NCBI GenBank assembly: GCA_023436225.1
Contig: JAEZKA010000105.1
Span: forward strand, 1-64,000
Direction: 5' to 3'
Length of the DNA stretch: 64,000 bases
DNA from: Bacillota bacterium
GTDB lineage: Bacteria; Bacillota; Clostridia; Lachnospirales; Lachnospiraceae
The notes beneath the pieces were generated by a model that saw nothing but the letters and a program-made list of their open reading frames with translations, ran no database searches and was not told where the DNA came from. The translations under genes and the position numbers were made by a program. Of the stretch, positions 54,273 to 63,421 are shown one piece after another (the stretch's first letter is position 1; every line of letters starts with the position of its first letter).

Positions 54273-54302
54273 ATTATATACCTTTTATTATAACGTGTCA
54301 AT
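54273..54302 (-). promoter_or_regulatory. Strong promoter overlapped by a LacI-like operator, ABC importer operon
   Basis: Minus-strand consensus TTGACA and TATAAT separated by 17 bp. The -35 and spacer overlap ATTGACACGTTATAAT (54287-54302), which keeps the CGTTATAAT half-site of the perfect palindrome found upstream of the regulator gene. Repression of the operon by that regulator would block the -35 box. Confidence 0.75.
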
Positions 54303-54407
54303 TATTTATTATGGATATTTTATTTCTTTTAAAGGGGATTTTTCATATTTTTTTATGCACTTTTTAATAAATAGATTTTTACCTTTTATACTTCTGATTA
54401 AATTGAC

Positions 54408-54452
54408 AAAAAAACTGGATTTGATTAATATACGATTAATCGCATCCAGTTT
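54408..54452 (-). terminator. Intrinsic terminator after the LacI-fusion regulator
   Basis: AAACTGGAT/ATCCAGTTT with an inner ATTAAT/ATTAAT pairing, followed by a run of T residues on the minus strand. It separates the regulator from the ABC importer promoter. Confidence 0.85.
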
Positions 54453-54499
54453 ATCACTATTTTATATTTAGTTTTATTAATCATTTTCTATTTACTATT

Positions 54500-56674
54500 T
54501 TATAATTCATTATCTATTAACTGCTGTGCATGATTTAAGGCATCTTGAATAGAGACGAAACCCATAGAAACATTCTTTACAGCTGTCCCAATTATGTTCA
54601 GAAATTTCTTTTCATTAAAGGGAGAACTATTTTCATCCGACAGTCTTTTTGTTCGAGATAACGCAAAACAATCCTTCGAAAGTTCCAGCCACGGAAATGT
54701 ATTTATTATATCATATTTGCTGTAGGTTTTTAAAGAAGGGGATACGCTGCCTAATGCTGCCATCGCTGAGGCGATTGGTTCTCTGGTCATCCACTTAATG
54801 AATGCAAGTGCGTCCTCTGGTTTTTTACTATTCTTCGATATTCCAAGGGAGCCTCCGCCAATAATCGGATTGCCACCTGGAACCAATGCATATCCAATGT
54901 CTCCTATAATTTTTGAATCAGTACCAAGTATCTCTGAGGCATAGTTGCTGAACATAATTGTCATTGCAATATTGCCACTAGCAAATTCTTTCGCTGATGA
55001 AGTCCACCATTGTGCCGGTTTTGGAGGCGCATACTTCTGAGCTTCAATCAATTCCGACATCGCCTTATGGCCAATTTCGCCATTCAAAACGATTCTGCCT
55101 TCTTTATCATAAAGATTATCTTGGTGGCTGAAAAATCTGGCAAGAAACTCCGTTGTCGCAACGCCTGTATTTCCAAGAGCCAGATTTGTTCCATACCGTA
55201 TTGTTGTATCAAACTTATTAAATTCTGTAAAAAATTTTGCAATCTGATTAAACTCGTCGAAGGTCTCAGGTACTTTTAATTCCTGCTTAAATTCTTCACT
55301 ATAGATTCGCTTTATAGCCACATTTTCAAACACATCTTTTCGATAAAAAAGAAGTTGAGCACTGGGCGATACGGGCAATGCATATATTTTTCCACGAACA
55401 ATAGCATATTTATCTGCAAGTGACGGAATATATTGCGGGAAGTCTAAACTGATATCAGGATCGATTTCTTCTAATGGAAGCAGCAATCGATCTGCAAACC
55501 ATGATAGCCATGTAACATCTATTCTTAATACATCAAATAAATCTGATTTTTCGGAATTAATAAACTGGTCATATATTCCATCGTAAGGAAATACCGCTAT
55601 ATTTACATTCGTTCCCGTTTCTTCAGTATATAGCTGGGCAAGTCCTTTCATAATACTTGCCTCTGGACTTTCTAGTGTCAATACATTCAGACAGGTAGCC
55701 GGCTGATTTTTTATTCTTATATTCTTCCATTTTCTTTCACCATCATTCTCCAGAATATGTTCTTCAGCACGAAACGTTTTCTTTGATGTGCTTATAATTC
55801 TTGCTGCAACTTTTCTTCCCATGAGACTATAATTTAATTCATATTTTATATAGTCTTTCTCAGGAAGTGAGTAAACAGGGGATAGTGTATGAATATATAT
55901 TCTTTTATTATGAAAAAAAGTATTGTGTATCTGTCTTATTTTCTCTGCAAACCCCATATTAGTTGTAATTATTGCATCAAATTTGTCTTCAGTACCTAAG
56001 ATGTTCAAAATGCTATAAGAAATACGAAGCACATCAGTATTTACCTTTATAACACTACACTTCTTAGCTTGATCCATTACACTGTAAAACCCATCTAGAT
56101 ATTCACATTCATTAGAAAATTTATCAGAGGCTGTTACAACTGCTATACTTTTATAACCCTTCTTAAGTACCTGTTCTGCCATCTGTATTCCCGCTGCTCT
56201 ATAATCAAATCCAAAATAATCTCCATCAAAGGAAGGACGCCTTTCTACAAAACATACTTTATTGAAACCGGACTGTTTGTACGGATTTTCCTTTTGCTCA
56301 AGACAAGTTAATGTCACGATACCTTCTGCCATAACTGATTTTGATTTTTGAATAAGGTCCAATTCCACTTCAGGATTATCATTAGAAATGAGAAGCTCGA
56401 TCGTATAACCATTCTCTTCTGCGTAAAACTTCAAACTGTTGTAAAACTCTCTGTATTGACTAAATTCAATATTAGGAAGGATTACAGCAATAACGTTACT
56501 AGTTCCTTTTCGCAACATTCTTGCTCTCTCATTAATAGTGAAACCTAATTCTCTTGCAGCTTCCTGAACAGCATAAATTCTTTCACTGCTAACATTTCCT
56601 TTTCCATTCAATACATTTGACACGGTTCCTTGAGAAACACCAGCCCTTTTTGCAACGTCTATAATAGTCGCCAT
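54500..56674 (-). CDS. LacI-type regulator fused to a solute-binding domain
   Basis: A 724-residue two-part protein in one uninterrupted frame. Residues 1-330 are a LacI/GalR repressor: ATIIDVAKRAGVSQGTVSNV (helix-turn-helix), the hinge INERARMLRKGTSNVIAVIL, and a periplasmic-binding-like effector domain. Residues about 340-724 resemble an extracellular sugar-binding protein of family 1 (DVLRIDVTWLSWFADRLLLP, GKIYALPVSPSAQLLFYRKD, PIIGGGSLGISKNSKKPEDA). The protein has no signal peptide, so this second domain is cytoplasmic and presumably a second ligand sensor. The ligand may be that of the adjacent ABC importer (inference). Its gene has a perfect palindromic operator 23 bp upstream, which indicates autoregulation. 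Confidence 0.9.
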   Translation of the reverse strand: MATIIDVAKRAGVSQGTVSNVLNGKGNVSSERIYAVQEAARELGFTINERARMLRKGTSNVIAVILPNIEFSQYREFYNSLKFYAEENGYTIELLISNDNPEVELDLIQKSKSVMAEGIVTLTCLEQKENPYKQSGFNKVCFVERRPSFDGDYFGFDYRAAGIQMAEQVLKKGYKSIAVVTASDKFSNECEYLDGFYSVMDQAKKCSVIKVNTDVLRISYSILNILGTEDKFDAIITTNMGFAEKIRQIHNTFFHNKRIYIHTLSPVYSLPEKDYIKYELNYSLMGRKVAARIISTSKKTFRAEEHILENDGERKWKNIRIKNQPATCLNVLTLESPEASIMKGLAQLYTEETGTNVNIAVFPYDGIYDQFINSEKSDLFDVLRIDVTWLSWFADRLLLPLEEIDPDISLDFPQYIPSLADKYAIVRGKIYALPVSPSAQLLFYRKDVFENVAIKRIYSEEFKQELKVPETFDEFNQIAKFFTEFNKFDTTIRYGTNLALGNTGVATTEFLARFFSHQDNLYDKEGRIVLNGEIGHKAMSELIEAQKYAPPKPAQWWTSSAKEFASGNIAMTIMFSNYASEILGTDSKIIGDIGYALVPGGNPIIGGGSLGISKNSKKPEDALAFIKWMTREPIASAMAALGSVSPSLKTYSKYDIINTFPWLELSKDCFALSRTKRLSDENSSPFNEKKFLNIIGTAVKNVSMGFVSIQDALNHAQQLIDNEL

Positions 56675-56696
56675 AGTGTTATTATCCTTTCATCAA

Positions 56697-56714
56697 AATT
56701 ATAACGTTATAATT
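56697..56714. promoter_or_regulatory. LacI-type operator of the fusion regulator
   Basis: A perfect 18-bp palindrome, AATTATAACGTTATAATT, with the central CG typical of LacI-family sites, 23 bp upstream of the regulator's start codon. A half-matching version lies in the promoter of the ABC importer. Confidence 0.85.
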
Positions 56715-56814
56715 ACTATACTATAAATACAAAATAATTTCTATTTTTTTTTACAGTTTTATTAAGCTTAAATTAAGACGAGATATCCTAAAGCTTCCTA
56801 TTCCTCAACTCTTG

Positions 56815-56890
<76 letters not shown>

Positions 56891-57179
56891 TATTCTTCTT
56901 CCTTCAACATTCAGCCGCATATACTTCCAGCTTTCCCATAATTCACCTAATTACACTTAGGGTTTCTTCTGCATGAGATAATCTCTTGCACAATATCAGT
57001 ACTAATTCTCAGCTCCTATGCCACCTGTAGCATCTCTAGAACCAACTCGAGTTTATTATTGGTAATTATTACCGTTATTTTATATTGCATTACATTATAT
57101 GTCAATAATATTATTCTTGTACTATTGCATTATATCCAAATACCATTTTAATACTATAAATATGTATTTAACCAACTAA

Positions 57180-57205
57180 AAGCCTTAGAATATTCTCCAA
57201 GGCTT
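57180..57205 (-). terminator. Hairpin after the TRAP-type binding protein gene
   Basis: AAGCCTT/AAGGCTT stem with an inner AGAA/TTCT pair and a short TTTTAG tail on the minus strand, about 280 bp after the gene. It is a moderate terminator candidate. Confidence 0.55.
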
Positions 57206-57483
57206 CTACTATTACTTATCACTGTCTATATTCACTGTTATTTCAATATTATTGCTTGTAACATTTTTCCGAGTTAATAATTCAAATACTGACTAATTCG
57301 ATTTTCTCCAATTTAAGGCTTTCGTTAAAGAGTGTTCACTATTTTGTGTTTACTCTAGACAGAAGGCAAACCGTCTCCACATGGGTCGAGTGGTCATTCT
57401 TTATTGTATTTTCTGTGAAATAGTAGCTCTCAGTAATAGAACTAATTGAAGTTCCGGTCATGAATTCATAATGAATATAACTT

Positions 57484-58491
57484 CTATTCCTCCAATATCT
57501 TTTCAATCAGTTCTTGGTTCTCTCCACCATATTCTTTATAAAGAGGTATCACTGCATCACAAAACTTCTGTATCTCTGCCTCACTCAATTCAATTACCAT
57601 TACACCCGACTTCTCCGCAATTTTCCGTGACTCTTTCTCCTGTTCTGTCCAGAGCTCCCTCTCATAAAGAGCTGATTCCATTGCACATTCCTTAATCACT
57701 TTCTGATCCTCCTCGGATAGCTTCTGCCAGGTTGCCTGAGAAACCATCTGAAGCTCCGGAATTCGGTTATGACCATCCAAAGTCATATATTGCGCTATTT
57801 TATAGTGTTCCGTAAAAGTATAGGAGGGCCAGTTGTTCTCCGCGCCATCAATTTCACCTGTTTCCAGCGCAGAAAATACATCAGCATAAGCCATTGTCAC
57901 AGGAACCGCACCTAATGCCTTAATCAGTGCTTCCATCAGATCCGATTCCGCTACACGAATTCGTTTGCCCTTTATATCCTCCAGACAAGAGATCGGTTCT
58001 GTCGAGTAAAAATGCCGGGCTCCCGCATCATACCAGGACAGTGCAACAATTCCATCATTATCCAGAGAGGTCAAAAATTCTTGTCCGATCTCTCCGTCAA
58101 GTATCTTCCACATATGTTCTGAATCCCGATATAGATATGGCAGCTGGAGAATATTCATCTTGTTATCAAACTGCCCCATTGTCATAATCGAGGCCCTGGC
58201 AAAATCTATTCCGCCATACTGGATCTGTTCAATTACCGATACTTCATCTCCCAGCTCACCGCCGGCTTGAACTATGATTTTGATTCTTCCCTGTGTATGC
58301 TCATAAACCAGGTCAGCGAACCGATAAGCCCCCAAAGTCGAAGGATATCCCTCCGGTTGATTTTCTGCATACGTAAACACATATTCCGGTACCACTTCTT
58401 CTTTCGTACTATCTTTCCCACAGCCACATATCAGAAACAAGCTCGCGCTGATTATGCATAGCCCAAATACCAGTATGTTCTTTCTGATCAT
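57484..58491 (-). CDS. TRAP-type solute-binding lipoprotein, orphan (DctP family)
   Basis: A 335-residue lipoprotein with lipobox LICGCG near residue 23. Mature-domain features of DctP/SiaP-like proteins are LGAYRFADLVYEHTQGRIKI, FARASIMTMGQFDNKMN, KGKRIRVAESDLM (the conserved arginine that binds the carboxylate) and VFSALETGEIDGAENNWPSY. TRAP systems need DctQ and DctM membrane proteins, and neither is present here. It may serve a distant TRAP transporter or act as an extracellular sensor for the neighbouring YesM-type kinase (inference). GGGAGG precedes the ATG. Confidence 0.88.
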   Translation of the reverse strand: MIRKNILVFGLCIISASLFLICGCGKDSTKEEVVPEYVFTYAENQPEGYPSTLGAYRFADLVYEHTQGRIKIIVQAGGELGDEVSVIEQIQYGGIDFARASIMTMGQFDNKMNILQLPYLYRDSEHMWKILDGEIGQEFLTSLDNDGIVALSWYDAGARHFYSTEPISCLEDIKGKRIRVAESDLMEALIKALGAVPVTMAYADVFSALETGEIDGAENNWPSYTFTEHYKIAQYMTLDGHNRIPELQMVSQATWQKLSEEDQKVIKECAMESALYERELWTEQEKESRKIAEKSGVMVIELSEAEIQKFCDAVIPLYKEYGGENQELIEKILEE

Positions 58492-58623
58492 ATAGTTATC
58501 CTCCCATCCGTATAGCTGAAAGGAACACGCTATGCAACTTTCTTAAGGTGCCTGTTTACGGATATAATTCGCATGTACGTGTTCTCATTGCTTAAATTTG
58601 CTTTTATGCAAAAATACGCCAAT

Positions 58624-58646
58624 ACGCCTCCCGTAATGGGAAGCGC
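58624..58646 (-). terminator. Hairpin between the ribose-type and TRAP-type binding protein genes
   Basis: GCGCTTCCC/GGGAGGCGT with a 5-nt loop. A T run follows only after about 9 nt, so it may be an attenuator that lowers read-through into the orphan binding-protein gene. Confidence 0.45.
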
Positions 58647-58671
58647 ATTGACTATATATTTATTTACTTAT

Positions 58672-59745
58672 TTACTTACCTGGATTGATGACACCCTGTA
58701 CATCAGCAGAATCTACATTATCTTTATCTACTATTATAACACCGGTATCAATAGACTTCTCAGCAACAGTATTACCGTTTGCTAATTCAAGAGCATTCTT
58801 TACGCCGTCATAACCCATGAAATACTGGCGCTGTACAACGGATGCTACATTATATTCTCCACTACGAATCATGGTCTCGATCTCTGAAGAGAAGTCAAAT
58901 CCTACCATAGCTACATCAGTTCTCTTTGTTTCAGTTAATCCGGTAACAAAACCTACAGTTGAACCATTGTTAGGTCCGAATACACCCTTCAGGTTAGGAT
59001 AGGTGGTTAAAAAGTCCTGACAGAAACCAACAGCCTTACTGATATCTCCATCATTTACCTTAATATCATCATTCAATACTGTCCAGCTAGCCGGTGCATT
59101 GGCTGTCCAATATTCATTGAAGCCTTTAACACGGTCGTTAATTGTCTGAGAACCGGTAGAACCAACCTGAATAGCAATGTTTGCCTCTTCTGTCTCAGAA
59201 AGCCCGGATTCCTTTAATCTGTTAATTAACTCCTCTGCTGCTTTCTTACCAGCTTCTACATTGTTTGTTAATAATGCTGCACTATAATTATCACTCTTAA
59301 TCACAGTATCAACCAGTACAACCGGTATACCTGAATTATAAGCGTCTGTAATCGGTGCGTCAAGAGAAACACTGTCTAATGGAGCAATTACGATACCGTC
59401 TGCCTGTGCAGAAACTGCGTTCTGTAACAGTGTCAGCTGACCTTCAATATCAGACTCCAGAGCTGTACCAACAACTACAACCTTACATCCAAGGTCTTTT
59501 CCAGCTTGTTCAGCACCTGCTTGAAGAACACTCCAATATTGGTTACCCAGTACCTTAACGATTACATATATTGTTTTCTCGCTGTTATCGGTAGTAGGGG
59601 TGGTATTGTCGGTAGTTGCAGCCTGTGTAGGTTCGGTTGCTGTGTTGTTGTCCGTGTTTTCTTTAGTCTCGGATTTGCCACATGCAGTGAATGCAGTCAT
59701 AACCATAGTTACGACCATGAGTAAAGCTAAAATTCTTTTTTTCAT
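58672..59745 (-). CDS. Ribose-type sugar-binding lipoprotein (RbsB-like)
   Basis: A 357-residue lipoprotein of the CUT2 sugar-binding family. A signal peptide and lipobox FTACGK are followed by a Thr/Asn/Gln-rich linker and a periplasmic-binding fold with IYVIVKVLGNQYWSVLQAGA, ADGIVIAPLDSVSL, SGIPVVLVDTVI and VFGPNNGSTVGFVTGL. The sugar cannot be named from the sequence. It is cotranscribed with the permease and ATPase genes upstream. AAGGAGG lies upstream of the ATG. Confidence 0.92.
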   Translation of the reverse strand: MKKRILALLMVVTMVMTAFTACGKSETKENTDNNTATEPTQAATTDNTTPTTDNSEKTIYVIVKVLGNQYWSVLQAGAEQAGKDLGCKVVVVGTALESDIEGQLTLLQNAVSAQADGIVIAPLDSVSLDAPITDAYNSGIPVVLVDTVIKSDNYSAALLTNNVEAGKKAAEELINRLKESGLSETEEANIAIQVGSTGSQTINDRVKGFNEYWTANAPASWTVLNDDIKVNDGDISKAVGFCQDFLTTYPNLKGVFGPNNGSTVGFVTGLTETKRTDVAMVGFDFSSEIETMIRSGEYNVASVVQRQYFMGYDGVKNALELANGNTVAEKSIDTGVIIVDKDNVDSADVQGVINPGK

Positions 59746-59766
59746 ATTATGTTTCCTCCTTGTTTG

Positions 59767-60804
59767 CTATTTTTTCATTTTGAAAAAACGCTTAATATTG
59801 TCAAGATTTCCACCCTTGTTTACAGTCTGTGATGCAACTGCAATCAATAGGATAAATCCAACAATCACCTGCTGCCAGAAAGAGTTGATACCATTCAGAT
59901 TTAGACCATTACGGATAACACCCATCATAAGAGCACCAATAATAGTATTTAATATAGTACCTTCTCCTCCTAGAATTGAAATACCGCCAAGCACAGAGGC
60001 TGCGATTGCTTCCATCTCATAACCGTTACCTGCTGTAGGCTGAGCACTGGAGAGTCTGGAAGCTACTAAAATTCCGCAGATAGCTGCTGACAAACCGGAA
60101 ATACAATAAGCAAACATACGGGTTTTTACCGCATTGATACCGGACAATTTAGCCGCCTCAAGGTTAGAACCACAGGCATAAATCTGACGTCCGATCCGGC
60201 TTTTTGCCAGAACTACTCCTAAAATCAATGCATAAACTAAGGTAATGATAACGCTGTAAGGAAGTCCATTGCCTCCGATTCGTCCACCACCAAGAACATA
60301 GAACTGTTTCTGTACTGCTTCGGAAGGGATATTTGTTGTATAAAGCGGAGCTCCATTAACAAGAACATTCGCCATTCCTCGATATACCCATTGGGTGGCT
60401 AGCGTAGCGACAAAGGGAACAACTCCTAAAATCTCAATAAAAAATCCATTCATAATACCTGTAGCAATTCCCATTACCAAGCAAAATACAATACATAACC
60501 ATAACGGAAGTCCCTGAATCAGTAAGCGTACCACAATAATTCCGGACAATGCCATGGAGGCACCGGCTGATAAATCGTTTCCGCCGCAGACCAGACAGAA
60601 GCTAAGTCCACATCCGATGATGGTGTATGTAACAATCTGTTGCAAGAGATTTTGCAAATTTGTCGGTGCTAGGAATTTCGTCGGTTGTAACAGGGAAAAC
60701 AGAATAAATAGTAAAATAAGAATACCTAATGAATAAATTGCACGTCTGGTTGCAGCGTTAAGCTTGCTGATACCACATGCCGCCTTTTTATTTTTCTCTG
60801 CCAT
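59767..60804 (-). CDS. Ribose-type sugar ABC permease (RbsC-like)
   Basis: A 345-residue membrane protein of the CUT2 permease family with about ten helices. FCLVCGGNDLSAGASMALSG and FIEILGVVPFVATLATQWVY, with the EAxLSGIN-type coupling loop in AAKLSGINAVKTRMF, match RbsC/MglC. AASVLGGISILGGEGTILNT is another family block. The ATG at 60804 is 8 nt after the ATPase stop; a longer start at 60921 would overlap the ATPase gene by 110 bp and is rejected. Confidence 0.92.
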   Translation of the reverse strand: MAEKNKKAACGISKLNAATRRAIYSLGILILLFILFSLLQPTKFLAPTNLQNLLQQIVTYTIIGCGLSFCLVCGGNDLSAGASMALSGIIVVRLLIQGLPLWLCIVFCLVMGIATGIMNGFFIEILGVVPFVATLATQWVYRGMANVLVNGAPLYTTNIPSEAVQKQFYVLGGGRIGGNGLPYSVIITLVYALILGVVLAKSRIGRQIYACGSNLEAAKLSGINAVKTRMFAYCISGLSAAICGILVASRLSSAQPTAGNGYEMEAIAASVLGGISILGGEGTILNTIIGALMMGVIRNGLNLNGINSFWQQVIVGFILLIAVASQTVNKGGNLDNIKRFFKMKK

Positions 60805-60811
60805 TTCTTTA

Positions 60812-62356
60812 TCATCCTTTCCTTCGATTCTCTGTAGACAATTGGGGTGCTGGTTTACCCTCCAATTTATTATAACCGGCAGCCAAATAAAGTATTTGTT
60901 CCTGAGTTGCTGTTTTAGCATCCAGTTCGCCGTTTATTTCACCCTGATGAATTACCATGATACGGTCACTCATGCCTAAAATTTCAGGTAACTCAGAAGA
61001 AATCATTATAATAGCTACGCCTTGATCGCTCAATTTATTGAACAATTCATACACTTCATACTTCGCGCCTACATCGATACCTCTGGTCGGTTCGTCTACG
61101 ATCAGTACTTTTACATCATTACAGAGCCATTTTGCGAGTACCACCTTCTGTTGATTACCACCGGATAAGTTACGGCACAACTGATGGACACTCGGAGTCT
61201 TAGTACGGAGAAGTTCTACATACTTTTCAGCATTTTTCTCTCCTGCTTTATCATCCACAAAGCCCATATGAGTGATCTTAGGCAAATGAGCCATGTTGGT
61301 GTTGTACTTAATATCCAGGCCAAGCGCCAAACCGTCACGCTTACGGTCTTCCGTTGCATAACCAATGCCGTGTTTAATGGCTTGAATTACAGAATTAATT
61401 TTTACCGGTTTACCCTCGATCCAGAGTTCCATGCTATCCGGCTGATCGGCTCCGAAAATACACCTCATTAGCTCGGTACGTCCGGCACCTACCAGACCTG
61501 AAATTCCTAAAATCTCACCTTTTCTTACATAGAAATGGTCCACATTAACCTTGGTTCCACGTCGTACATTTTTGGCTTCCAGCGCAATCTCATCTCTGAT
61601 TTTTCGCTGATATTTTGGATACTTATCCTCTAACGAACGTCCAACAATCATATTAACCAGTTCATCCATGGTGATCTCATTCAGATTCCTGGTGCCGATA
61701 TACTGTCCATCACGTATTACGGTAACTCGCTCACAAATCTGGTTCAATTCTGCCATACGGTGAGAGATATAAACCATTCCAACTCCCCTTTTCTGTAGAC
61801 GTCGGATGATGCCAAATAACTGCTCAATCTCCCTTTCTGTAAGTGTAGCTGTTGGTTCATCCAAAACCAAAATTTTGGAATTGAAACTGATGGCCTTAGC
61901 TATCTCCACCATCTGCTGCTTTGCAACACTCAAGGTGCTAACCTGGTCATAGGTGGAAATATCAATCCCCAGGTCATCCAATATTTTCTTGGCTTCCTCA
62001 TGCATTTTTTTGTCATCAATAAACAATCCTTTTTTATGTGCTCTGCCGATAAAAATATTATCCGCCACACTTAAGTGTCCACACATATTTAATTCCTGCA
62101 TAATGATGCTAATACCCAGTTCATGGGCCTTGCTGACAGAATCGATGATTACTTTTTGCCCTTCGATATAGATTTCTCCTTCATCAGCTCTATGCACACC
62201 AGACAGTATTTTCATCAGCGTGGATTTGCCGGCACCATTCTCGCCTACCAAACCCAGCACTTCTCCTTTATTAACATACATGGATACGTGATCCAATGCC
62301 TTTACGCCGGGAAAGCATTTACTGATTCCTTCCATGCGGAATAACTCTTCTGCCAT
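60812..62356 (-). CDS. Ribose-type sugar ABC ATPase, two nucleotide-binding domains
   Basis: A 514-residue fused ATPase of the RbsA/MglA family. The first half has GENGAGKSTLMKIL (Walker A) and VAKQQMVEIAKA with LDEPTATLTEREIE. The second has GLVGAGRTELMRCIFG, LSGGNQQKVVLAKW and DEPTRGIDVGAKYEVYELF. It energises uptake of a monosaccharide-like substrate through the adjacent permease. GGAGGAAAGGGGG before the ATG is a strong site. The gene heads the transport operon. Confidence 0.94.
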   Translation of the reverse strand: MAEELFRMEGISKCFPGVKALDHVSMYVNKGEVLGLVGENGAGKSTLMKILSGVHRADEGEIYIEGQKVIIDSVSKAHELGISIIMQELNMCGHLSVADNIFIGRAHKKGLFIDDKKMHEEAKKILDDLGIDISTYDQVSTLSVAKQQMVEIAKAISFNSKILVLDEPTATLTEREIEQLFGIIRRLQKRGVGMVYISHRMAELNQICERVTVIRDGQYIGTRNLNEITMDELVNMIVGRSLEDKYPKYQRKIRDEIALEAKNVRRGTKVNVDHFYVRKGEILGISGLVGAGRTELMRCIFGADQPDSMELWIEGKPVKINSVIQAIKHGIGYATEDRKRDGLALGLDIKYNTNMAHLPKITHMGFVDDKAGEKNAEKYVELLRTKTPSVHQLCRNLSGGNQQKVVLAKWLCNDVKVLIVDEPTRGIDVGAKYEVYELFNKLSDQGVAIIMISSELPEILGMSDRIMVIHQGEINGELDAKTATQEQILYLAAGYNKLEGKPAPQLSTENRRKG

Positions 62357-62383
62357 ATTGTTTCCCCCTTTCCTCCTATATCA

Positions 62384-62476
62384 TTTTGTCTTGTTAATCT
62401 CTCTTGTCCTTTTCGTCATAAGCTTTTTTGTCTCTTTATGACTTTATTTGTCTTATTGATTACTATGTCTTTATTA
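62384..62476. promoter_or_regulatory. Repeated GTCTT motifs upstream of the sugar ABC operon
   Basis: TTTTGTCTTG, TTTTTTGTCTC, TTATTTGTCTTAT and CTATGTCTTTATT occur within about 90 bp ahead of the ATPase gene. TATAAT follows on the minus strand at about 62475 without a good -35 box. They could be binding sites for the adjacent response regulator at an activator-dependent promoter. Confidence 0.4.
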
Positions 62477-62538
62477 TATAGTAGAATATGCACAAAATTA
62501 ATCGGACATTTTTGTCATTCATAGGATGATTTTTGTAT

Positions 62539-62580
62539 AAAAAAAGCCTGCCCCCCATTTAACTATGAGTACAGACTTTT
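62539..62580 (-). terminator. Intrinsic terminator after the response regulator
   Basis: AAAAGTCTG/CAGGCTTTT (one G-U pair) with a 21-nt loop, followed by a T run on the minus strand, just 10 bp after the regulator stop. Confidence 0.82.
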
Positions 62581-62590
62581 CATTTCTCTT

Positions 62591-63421
62591 TTACAATTTC
62601 TTAAACCATTCCATCCGATACTCAGAAGGACTCACTCCATTCATGCGACGGAACACCCGGGCAAAATAATTAGAATCCGGATATCCAACCTGCACACCCA
62701 CATCTTTCACACTTACCTTTGGTTGCCGAAGCAGTTTCTTCGCTTCCTCCATTCGGTATTCAGCCAGATATGCTGTAAAATTCAATCCAAATTGTTGTTT
62801 AAACATTTTAGAGAAATATGCATCAGAATAATTTACCGCACGTGCCGCATCCTGCATCGAGATCTCATTCATATAATTCTTTTTAATATATTCTTCAACC
62901 ATGGATACCAGTACATTCAGCCTGCTGAGTAAGATTTCCTCCGTTCCTTCGTCAGCTGTCAGGACTTGACTGTACTTTTCCATCAATGACAGATTAGTTT
63001 CCTCGACTTCCTCTCCGGGCTCAGCTTCCTTATACATTTTCTCATATTTATTCGCAAGATGAATCGCCTCATCAACAACGCTGATCAATTCTCGCTCCGA
63101 GTACGGCTTCAGAAGATAATCCATTGCCCGCACCGCAATTGCCTTTTTCGCATATTCAAATTTATCATATGCCGTAAGAAAAATAATACAAAAGCCTTGC
63201 TTTTCCTTGCGCATGATTTCCGCTACCTGGACGCCCTTGATTCCCGGCATTTCAATGTCCAGAATTACAATGTGGATGTCTGTACTACGAAAGATTTGCA
63301 AGGCCTTGTTCCCATTTTCTGCCTCCAACACCTCACACTGCCCTCCAAAATGCTTCTCTAACGTCTTTTTCAATACCATCCGCTCAATTAGTTCATCTTC
63401 TGCGATTAATATTCTTTTCAT
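62591..63421 (-). CDS. AraC-type response regulator (YesN-like)
   Basis: A 276-residue protein. The N-terminal receiver domain has EDELIERMV (acidic pair), the phospho-acceptor aspartate in IHIVILDIEMPG and the conserved lysine in RAMDYLLKPYSE. The C-terminal AraC domain (about 170-275) has YIKKNYMNEISMQDAARAVN and VQVGYPDSNYFARVFRRMNG. It would activate the neighbouring sugar ABC operon when phosphorylated by the kinase encoded upstream. Its ATG overlaps the kinase stop (ATGA), so the pair is translationally coupled. Confidence 0.93.
   Translation of the reverse strand: MKRILIAEDELIERMVLKKTLEKHFGGQCEVLEAENGNKALQIFRSTDIHIVILDIEMPGIKGVQVAEIMRKEKQGFCIIFLTAYDKFEYAKKAIAVRAMDYLLKPYSERELISVVDEAIHLANKYEKMYKEAEPGEEVEETNLSLMEKYSQVLTADEGTEEILLSRLNVLVSMVEEYIKKNYMNEISMQDAARAVNYSDAYFSKMFKQQFGLNFTAYLAEYRMEEAKKLLRQPKVSVKDVGVQVGYPDSNYFARVFRRMNGVSPSEYRMEWFKKL

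Noticed and set aside
60804..60921. Extended N-terminus of the sugar permease
   Set aside because: It would overlap the ATPase gene by 110 bp, and the true start lies just after the ATPase stop with the usual spacing.
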